In this document: positions 57,541-64,000 of the stretch, one piece after another
Numbering within the stretch: the first letter of the stretch is position 1
Layout of the letters: every line of letters starts with the position of its first letter
Assembly (NCBI GenBank): GCA_963575645.1
Contig: OY754468.1
Coordinates: 25,692,465 to 25,756,464 of the forward strand
Direction: 5' to 3'
Length of the DNA stretch: 64,000 bases
DNA from: Xanthostigma xanthostigma
Lineage: Eukaryota > Arthropoda > Insecta > Raphidioptera > Raphidiidae
The notes under the pieces: model-generated
What the model was told of the DNA's origin: nothing
Database searches by the model: none
The model's input: only the letters and a program-made list of their open reading frames with translations
Program-made: the position numbers and the translations under genes

Positions 57541-57765
57541 CTACCTTATCCTATATCCTATATAAAACACTTCATATTCATCGACACCCTCCATTAAAAC
57601 AAAATCATCATTATTTATTGCTACCCCACACTTTCCATCTTCATCAGAAAATATAAGTCCACAAGCTCCGCGGAAATACGTTTTTACTAGCTCGACTTTC
57701 AGTTTATTGTTCATCACAGGTAATTTTACGGTAACATTTTCATTTTTAATTTTAACGAAACTCAT
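57541..57765 (-). CDS. TDP-43 N-terminal-domain-like small protein
   Basis: A 74-residue frame with an ATG in context ATTAGAAATGAG. Visible pattern: MSFVKIKN (strand), VTVKLPV, then LKVELVKTYFRGACGLIF with GACGL at residues 33-37, an acidic GKC turn, and EVFYIGYRI at the end. This parallels the N-terminal domain of TDP-43/TBPH, about 77 residues long, with a short first strand, an 'I.IP.E.DG' stretch and the signature FPGACGLRY. In TDP-43 that domain has a DIX/ubiquitin-like fold and makes head-to-tail oligomers. RNA-recognition motifs are absent. The frame fills the space between the terminal repeats, and its last codons lie in the 34-bp duplication. The stop TAG is part of AAGGTAGAAA, which could also be a splice donor, so this may be a single exon. 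A weak similarity by chance is possible; I consider the domain call likely and the function unknown. Confidence 0.6.
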   Translation of the reverse strand: MSFVKIKNENVTVKLPVMNNKLKVELVKTYFRGACGLIFSDEDGKCGVAINNDDFVLMEGVDEYEVFYIGYRIR

Positions 57766-58045
57766 TTCTAATGTTTACTTTGAAATTCTTTATTACTTTA
57801 TTTCACTATAAACAAAACTTCAGCTACGCCTACCCTCAATGCAAAAAGTAACGCTGCTCACAGAATTTGACAGTAAAAAGACAGAGATAGCTCGATTACC
57901 GTTCCAGGATAAGGTAGAAATCTGCATTTATCCCGCACACGGACACATGTTAACGCGCGCACGCGTTAACATGTTGGAAGTGGCCGAGTGCGGTGCCACT
58001 ACTCCACTAGTCACCCATGAGCCAACCCGGCTTCCGTACTCCTTT

Positions 58046-60480
58046 CATTGTAAAATTTATTTTCACGATGTTAAAATTTTTCTTATAACTTATTTTATGC
58101 GTCATTTTTTTCATGGCGTAAGGAAATCTTTGGCGAATTAACGTGGGTCATGTTTGGCCAGTTTTTTAAAATTATTTTTTGATAACCTATTGCCATTCTC
58201 CGTTTATGTCTTAGTTTTGCTTCAACCTTAAGCGAATCTTCTATACTATTATAGGCCGTGAATGTCACTTGTACACTTGCTAGATCGTCAAAGCTGCATC
58301 ATTCGTGGCAAGAATGATTCTAGTACTCTTTGACTATAAACTGAGAATATTTTTAAAATTTTATTTCACACCGACTTTTAGTCGGAGCCAGAGACATTTA
58401 ATATAAGGAGACACAACATCCCATTCATAAAACACGATTTGTTTATAATCATACATAGTTTCACAGTTTTAAATAAGTTGGAAAGAGATGGCTTTAAAAA
58501 GGCAATGTTGTAACGGAAGCTTCTTTAGCATTATCTTAACCAGGGGCGTATGGTTTTTTCGGGATTATTAAAAACAAGAATTTTTAACGTAAATTAAAAA
58601 TATATTTTGTGTTAATGGAATATTCATATAACATACCTAACAATTGTAAAGCCAGGTTTTACAATATTTATTTAATAAAAGGAGCAAAATTTACTTGAAT
58701 ATCAGTTAGAAGTAATTAATACTGGAGAGGTTCTAGACGCAATAGAAACTGATTTTACGTTTTATTAAAATAATTTACTCTAGAAGATAAAATTTGGTAT
58801 GTAATTTGAATCATAAAGATTTTAACGTGATTTGTTTTATCGCATATAATCTGGTGGTCAAAGCATTTTAATTGCCAAACGTCACTGTGTAGTAAAGTGG
58901 CATTTTACTAAACGATTTTAAATGCAATAATGTGCCTTTACTAACAAATGAGAATAATAAACTGGCCACGTGCGAGTAGAACTTGCGAGGAGAGGATATG
59001 TACCATTCCGTTTTTTGTGAAAACTTTAATACTTAAGATTTTCGTTTTAGTTTTCCTGTAAACTATAAGAGGGGGCCCTATATTCGCTATTTTTTCCAAA
59101 TTTTAGACTCAGTAGTTTTGGAGTGAAGGATTTCGGTATACATATTAAATATTTATTCTTTCTTTTGTACCTGACCGCTAAGGTAGGGCAATTTCCGTAT
59201 CTATATATTTTTTAGTTATTTTGAGTAGGTAATAAAAGACAACATCGGATTTTTCTTATATTATTTATTACATATTATCACAAGAAATTTTTAGACAATA
59301 ATCAGTCTTAAATATAATAATTATTAATGGCATAATTAAAGATTACTGCAAATAAGTTGAGTTTATTTGTTTTACCTGTAAGATAAACGATCAGTAAAAA
59401 CTAGCATCTGGTCTTATATGCCTTCGTCCAGTTAGTTGAGTAGTCATAATATCGCTCCGATCAAAATAATCTGAACAAATTTGAGCAAACTTTTTGACAT
59501 GCTGGTTTCGTAAATCCAAAATATCATCCATCTTTGTCTGCGCTCATGATTTACAGGAAAGCTACAACAATATAAATAAACATTAAAGTATACTAAAATG
59601 TGCTGTAAAAGGTAAACGAAATGTTTACCTTCGAAAAATCTAGGTTTAGTAAATAAGTCCAACAAAATTATCTATTCAGCTTAAAGATGGGAAATCTAGC
59701 TTAGAATTTAACAATCATTTTTTTAATCCTCCATCAAGATATTTTTTAAAGAAGTGCACATGTAAAATTGTTTTTGCAATAATTTAATAAAAATAATTTT
59801 TAACTACGTCTACACCACTGCTTAACTTAAAGAAAACATATCTTACTTACCGCCGAAATATCAATCCGGGATTAGAATAATCCATTTTTTTGCAAACTAC
59901 GCACTGCCGAATCATTGTAAATTGTCAATACTAATAAAAAAAAATGAAAAATACTTGATTTTCGCAAAATGTCACACAAAGCACATAGCAACACTGCAAC
60001 TTCCGTAATGACAATAAAAGGAATGCATTGAATGAAAAGTGAATCATGCGTTCATGCAGTGTTGTCACATGTATTTTCCAACAGATGCATTTAATATAAG
60101 TTATTATACCCTTCGTCTTCAGCTCGCCGAAGTTTGTCAACGTTGAATTCTGATAGAAACGGTGTATGATCAGGTTAAAATGTAAACAGTTGGATCTGCT
60201 TATATTAAATATCTCTGGTCGGAGCATCGCTCGCGTTTATGTCGATGAGGTCCGAAAAATCGTTCATTTTAATATCGATTTTGACGGGAACCTTATTTCT
60301 ATCTGTGTGCTATCTGACCAAGTGTTTCCCATTTATTTGTGCCTACTACAGCGCAAATACAAGTAAATTTTGATTAAATTTTGAAATTGCTTTTTTTACA
60401 ATTTTTATATACCTGATTTAAATTTAAAACTAGTTTGTAGGTCTTTTAATTTTATTTATAACTCATTTTTTTTGTTTTTA
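58046..60480. other. No gene recognised
   Basis: Mainly AT-rich. Frames at 59444-59665 and 59931-60227 (minus) and 60166-60366 (plus) have no recognisable domains. Confidence 0.45.
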
Positions 60481-60500
60481 ACCCTCTTCAAAAAGAGGGT
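60481..60500. repeat. Small perfect hairpin
   Basis: ACCCTCTT and AAGAGGGT pair around a four-base loop. It may be the hairpin of a repeat end; the region 60481-60840, with 'AAATCGGTTCAGTACTTTT', reads like an interspersed repeat. Confidence 0.5.
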
Positions 60501-62095
60501 ATCTATTTGACATGTATATATTTTTATTTTTTAAAAATAATTTTTATGTGTGTTCACTGCTCTGCCATAAATTGCTCAAGGGGTTTGTCGACTTGAAAAT
60601 TTTCGACGTCATTTTGTTCTAAATATTTCCGGAATAATCCCATATAATTTATATTAAAATTGGTTTTGTCGTTTTTAACTGAGTATAAAAAAGGAATTTT
60701 ATTATATAGGCTACCTCGTATCTCCATCATTTCTGAACTGATTTTGATCATTCTTTTTCTGTGTAATAGGACATACTCTCAGGGCGGTCTCTCATAAATT
60801 TTACTTAAATCGGTTCAGTACTTTTTTCTAGTTTAGTAATGCAGTATTAAAGAAGTTAATCTACATATTTCAAAGCAACTGAAAAGTAAAAAAAAAACAA
60901 AGATCTTAAGAAAAATGAACCCGTTCCAAAAAGCCACTAAAAAGCGTAAAATATTAGAGTGGAATAGAATAGAATAAATTTATTATCCGAAACAGCTATA
61001 CGTAGAATTCGTCAATTAATTACATTAAAAGTTTTGAGGTCGAAGCCAATTTAATAAAAGAACATAGGTACATATAGAAAGTTATAGTAGTTAAATTGGC
61101 GCCGACCACAAAAGTTATACGCTTCTTAGTAACTTTCCCTGAAGGAGGTTCAATTAAAAATTCTAACCCACAAGTGGGGAATGGTACTAGTTTAGGTCAA
61201 TAATCACTTTTAAAAAATTTTACAATATCTTTCCGTTTTAAGGTGTCCCGAATCCAAAAAACATATTTTTGAAAAAAACTCTGTTAGTCTGTTTGTCTGT
61301 GAACACGATACTGGTCAAACGGATGAGCGGATTGAAACGAAATTTTGGGAGGATGTTTGGTATGCAAATATGAAGAGCCCTATTGTTTTTGGGGAAAATC
61401 GTCGCATGCGTAGAAGAGATATATGCTACAACGGTGTTTTTTATATAATAATGGTATACTTCTCATAACGGCTTGTTATTCTATTTATTTCAAGAAAGTT
61501 TCGTTTGAAATTTTTTTTTCTAAACTTTATAGTTTCGGATATATTTTGAAAATTAAAAAAAAAATCAGTCGCTCTTTTGTTTTATGGATCTGCCAGAAAT
61601 AAACTAGCTAGGCATGCTTTGATTAATTTTTACATGACGTTGAACATATTATGTAGGTAACCATGGCAACGAATAGCAAATATCATATTGAATACTAAGC
61701 CATTACTCGCGTCACTCACGCGATATCAGAAATTTTATTTTCTTTATTATAATCAAATGTCAACATTTTTGACGTTGGAATGGTCTCGTCGCCCAATTGG
61801 CTGGAATTTTGCATCGAAGTGATTTTTTTTGCACGTCTTCCTTTAAAATACCTGCTTTTCGTGCTTGTATATAGCGGTTGTAAGATGACCATTATTGCAA
61901 GTTATTCGAATTTATCACTTTAATAGTAATATCTCTGTCATTTGCTATTTAAATCCACATGAGTAAAAGAGGCAGCAAGGCAGACGTTGCCGTCGTAAAT
62001 AGTTCACATATAATTTCAATATGGCCGGAATTAACTGTCAAAAATTATTACAAATATCCTCATTATGATGTGAAAATCACCTATTTTATAGGAGA
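60501..62095. other. No gene established; repeat-like sequence and fragment
   Basis: The minus frame 60554-60751 (65 codons) has a protein-like composition but no family I recognise. 61275-61400 (CTGTTAGTCTGTTTGTCTGT, CAAACGGATGAGCGGATTGA) has the wording of insect interspersed repeats. 61825-61870 is a partial AAAATAGCTG-family copy. Confidence 0.35.
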
Positions 62096-62325
62096 CTAGC
62101 TGTAACCCGCGACTTCGTCTGTGTGGAATTTATATTTATTCAGTTCGCAGAATTTACGAAAAAACTTCCCTATTTTTTTTATTCTTATTATGGCCTAAAT
62201 TACTCCTTATAACATCAGCTATCTGCCAGTGAATGTCCCGTCAAAATCGCTCTAGTCGTTTTGGAGTTTAGCCGGAACAAACAGACAGACAAAAACTTTA
62301 GAAATGCATTACAATCCTAATACAC
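62096..62325 (-). mobile_element. Helitron fragment, same family as 37666-38003
   Basis: CTAG at 62096-62099, preceded on the minus strand by GACGAAGTCGCGGGTTACAG, and the shared lines CCTTATAACATCAGCTATCT and CTAGTCGTTTTGGAGTTTAG. The 5' boundary is uncertain. Confidence 0.65.
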
Positions 62326-63057
62326 GAACTACTCTCAAAGCTGCACTATCCACAAATTCTTACTCTAAGGTACTGTTCATTTTATCTACATACACATAAG
62401 AGCTTAGCAAATACATAAAGTTTTCAAAGAGATTACTGCATTTGTGTGCGATGAATTTTGCCGATTTCAGATTTTATGTGCAATGCTACGTCCAATTTAT
62501 AGTATTCTTTGTCTCATTACGTAGATAATACATTCATATATCCATATCTTTTATATATATTTTTTTCTGCACAGTTTTATTATTTCTGTAGAACAGTATT
62601 CGGCATCTGTTAATGCAATAAAATTGTTAATAAATTTTTCCAATGGGATATTTAAACACAGTTGTGCACGTATTAAATTTTAAAACATGCAAAGAGAGAT
62701 TAACTTTTTTTATTTATTTTACATTCACTAATTGTGTCATTTTTTTATTAACAGGCTAACTAGAATTTAATCGTAGATCTGTAAATTTTCTGCTTCTTTA
62801 GAACTCGTCATTCAAGAAGCTGTGACCCTTTACTTTAAGTTTAGGTACAAACGAGCCTTTTTCCTGAAGTACGAAAAATTTCTCACCAACAGCACTAGTT
62901 ATACGATAGAGCAAACACTTCCTAATCTCCGTTAAAACAGATGCAAAAAAGTTTTTTTTTTGACAGAAGGTACGTACTTGGTGCAAAATTGAAATTTAAT
63001 AATGTCGAAAATGTAGGAACGTCAAACGCTTGCTATCGTAAGTTTTAAAATAATGAC
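62326..63057. other. No gene recognised
   Basis: AT-rich; frame 62798-62986 (minus) shows no motif. Confidence 0.45.
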
Positions 63058-63168
63058 GCAGGAGATATCGTATTTTTGCACGTGCCCCCTATACAATAGC
63101 TGATTTTAACATAGTTTTGACTTTTTTACAGTTCAATTTTGAGCAAGATCACTTTCAATTGTAGGCTA
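63058..63168 (+). repeat. AAAATAGCTG family, long copy
   Basis: GCAGGAGATATCGTATTTTT, GCACGTGCCCCCTATACAAT, AGCTGATTTT and CATTGTAGG-like ending (CAATTGTAGGCTACG) parallel 49960-50082. Confidence 0.55.
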
Positions 63169-63349
63169 CGTTCAATAGGGTATTTTGCACCATGTATGAA
63201 AAAATCTAATAATATACATATTCTTGATAGATTTGGTAAAAAGCAAACGAGAAATGTAGATTTTTGTTCATATTAATGCGATATAAATTTTATAAGTCAA
63301 TTTTAAGGGTTGTATTTTTTAATCTGTTCTTTAAAAGTCTAAAACGCTG

Positions 63350-63385
63350 TTCGCCATGTTGGATTCCGGCGTGACGTCACTTCGG
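63350..63385 (+). promoter_or_regulatory. CRE-containing promoter-like segment
   Basis: GCCATGTTGGATTCC followed by GTGACGTCACTTCGG. TGACGTCA is the CREB/ATF site. The wording is shared with each unit of the 2569-3455 array. It lies about 110-140 bp before the ATG at 63491. A second GTGACGTCACGAGTCA is at about 63679-63695. Role inferred only. Confidence 0.35.
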
Positions 63386-63490
63386 CAATAAACTACCTAC
63401 GTTTATGTTATGCTGTGTGTTATTTTGAAGTTATTTCAAGTTAATATCACGTTTAGAGACTTTTATTTCGTATTTTATTGATTTTGCGTT

Positions 63491-63556
63491 ATGGCAGACG
63501 GTTTCTTAAAACCAGAAAATACTAATCTACCAACGATAAATACGGTTAATAAATAA
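63491..63556 (+). CDS. Possible first exon of a repeat-borne insect protein
   Basis: After a GCGTTATGGCAGAC start the frame reads MADGFLKPENTNLPTINT and reaches a stop after 21 codons. 'FLKP(D/E)..NLP' is, from memory, the start of multi-copy insect proteins annotated with SWIM zinc-finger or YqaJ-type nuclease domains. ACG-GTTAAT just before the stop could be a weak 5' splice donor, so the stop may not be used. No downstream exon is recognisable in the remaining 440 bp. The call depends on memory of the family and is tentative. Confidence 0.35.
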   Translation: MADGFLKPENTNLPTINTVNK

Positions 63557-64000
63557 ATAAAGTTTTACTAACTTGTATATTTACTTACACTGGTAATGTA
63601 ATAATCATATCATTCTTAAATATTAATTGTACAGTGTTACTATGGTTACTGCGCACTATCGCTATTATTTAGAATCATAGTGACGTCACGAGTCATATTC
63701 GCGCGAAAATTCATAATGATTTAAAAGTCATTTTTATGGCACTATTCGGTTATAAAATATTATAAAAATTCTAGTGCATCTTTATCACTTTAGGATTCAT
63801 TTAAAACACTTTTCAAAAAACGGTGTAATAGCCAGTATTCTTTTGTGGCTAGAGACTATAATTTGTACGTTTATTTTATTTTACGTAACTTTACAACGCT
63901 AGGGTTAAATGTGTCGTCACGACTCCTATACAGACATGAATATCAGCTATTATTATAGGGGTTGTGCAAGAAAAAGTGTTTTGGAAACCATCGTTGCTGT
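63557..64000. other. No further feature recognised to window end
   Basis: Contains the second CRE palindrome (about 63679-63695). Otherwise AT-rich. Confidence 0.4.

Larger units (their letters stand above)
57387..58037. mobile_element. Inverted-repeat element with perfect 8-bp duplication and one ORF
   Basis: Terminal inverted repeats of about 150-160 bp begin ACGGAAGCCGGGTTGGCTCA and run through GTGGCACCGCACTCGGCCAC to GGTAGAAATCTGCATTTATC in mirrored order, with very few differences. The octamer ACTCCTTT flanks both sides (57379-57386, 58038-58045). Each repeat has a 30-bp palindrome, perfect on the left (57450-57479) and with one change on the right (57945-57974). The left repeat also has a 34-bp tandem duplication (57482-57549). 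An 8-bp duplication fits hAT, P, Merlin or KDZ-type transposons; the ends alone do not decide. The only open frame of note is 57541-57765 on the minus strand. Confidence 0.9.

Noticed and set aside
57839..58141. 100-codon plus-strand frame overlapping the right terminal repeat
   Set aside because: It crosses the terminal repeat and the target duplication into flanking DNA, so it cannot be an element gene, and it lacks motifs.
60554..60751. 65-codon minus-strand frame with protein-like composition
   Set aside because: No family recognised, no splice or start support, and the surroundings read like an interspersed repeat.

Overview
The window looks like a gene-poor, AT-rich stretch of insect nuclear DNA, most likely from a moth or butterfly. 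The main reason is the repeat content. Many copies carry the ends of lepidopteran non-autonomous Helitrons: a TC start followed by TATACTAATATTATA, and a CTAG or CTAA 3' end preceded by a short GC-rich hairpin written like GGCGAAGCCGGGCCGCTAG. With them are small hAT-type elements (some with clear 8-bp target duplications), pogo-like and palindromic MITEs, degraded LINE pieces and tRNA-like sequences. I found no complete multi-exon host gene. Most long open frames lie across repeats and look accidental. Species assignment and intergenic-versus-intron status are inference.

Layout. 1-7.7 kb: a Helitron, degenerate tandem repeats, an eight-copy 119/120-bp satellite-like array with TGACGTCA sites, a duplicated AT-rich block, a CpG-rich block and a second Helitron remnant. 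8-24 kb: MITEs (8015-8470, a hAT-type one at 9793-10089, 11940-12333), several hairpins, three copies of a modular repeat family (one split by an element with AACTTCCCGCT ends), three Helitron pieces, a tRNA-like sequence at 20450 and a decayed tRNA inside a Helitron at 23277. 25.9-29.8 kb: nested palindromic elements; a 2.5-kb inverted-repeat element holds a Helitron that contains six tandem units, each carrying a Helitron 5' end. 30-38 kb: a palindromic element, a possible solo LTR, a 21-bp minisatellite, a LINE reverse-transcriptase relic and two Helitrons. 39.8-44.8 kb: dense nesting of Helitrons, two hAT elements with perfect 8-bp duplications and an element with arrays of TTCGACGC. 45.9-50.7 kb: a LINE C-terminal endonuclease relic, palindromic MITEs and a pogo-like element. 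52.5-56.0 kb: a 0.32-kb palindromic element directly followed by a 3.1-kb near-perfect palindrome. 57.4-58.0 kb: an inverted-repeat element with a perfect 8-bp target duplication enclosing one 74-codon frame. 58-64 kb: mostly unassigned, with repeat copies and a possible small exon at 63491.

The observation I rate highest is the 74-residue protein inside 57387-58037. It resembles the N-terminal self-association domain of TDP-43/TBPH (the GACGL turn, the overall length and the strand pattern) and sits alone in a transposon-like unit. Second is a recurrent structure at five places: outward-facing hairpins ending in CGAAACGT(C/T)G, usually as an inverted pair inside palindromic elements. All similarity statements come from reading by eye and memory of families; no search was run.
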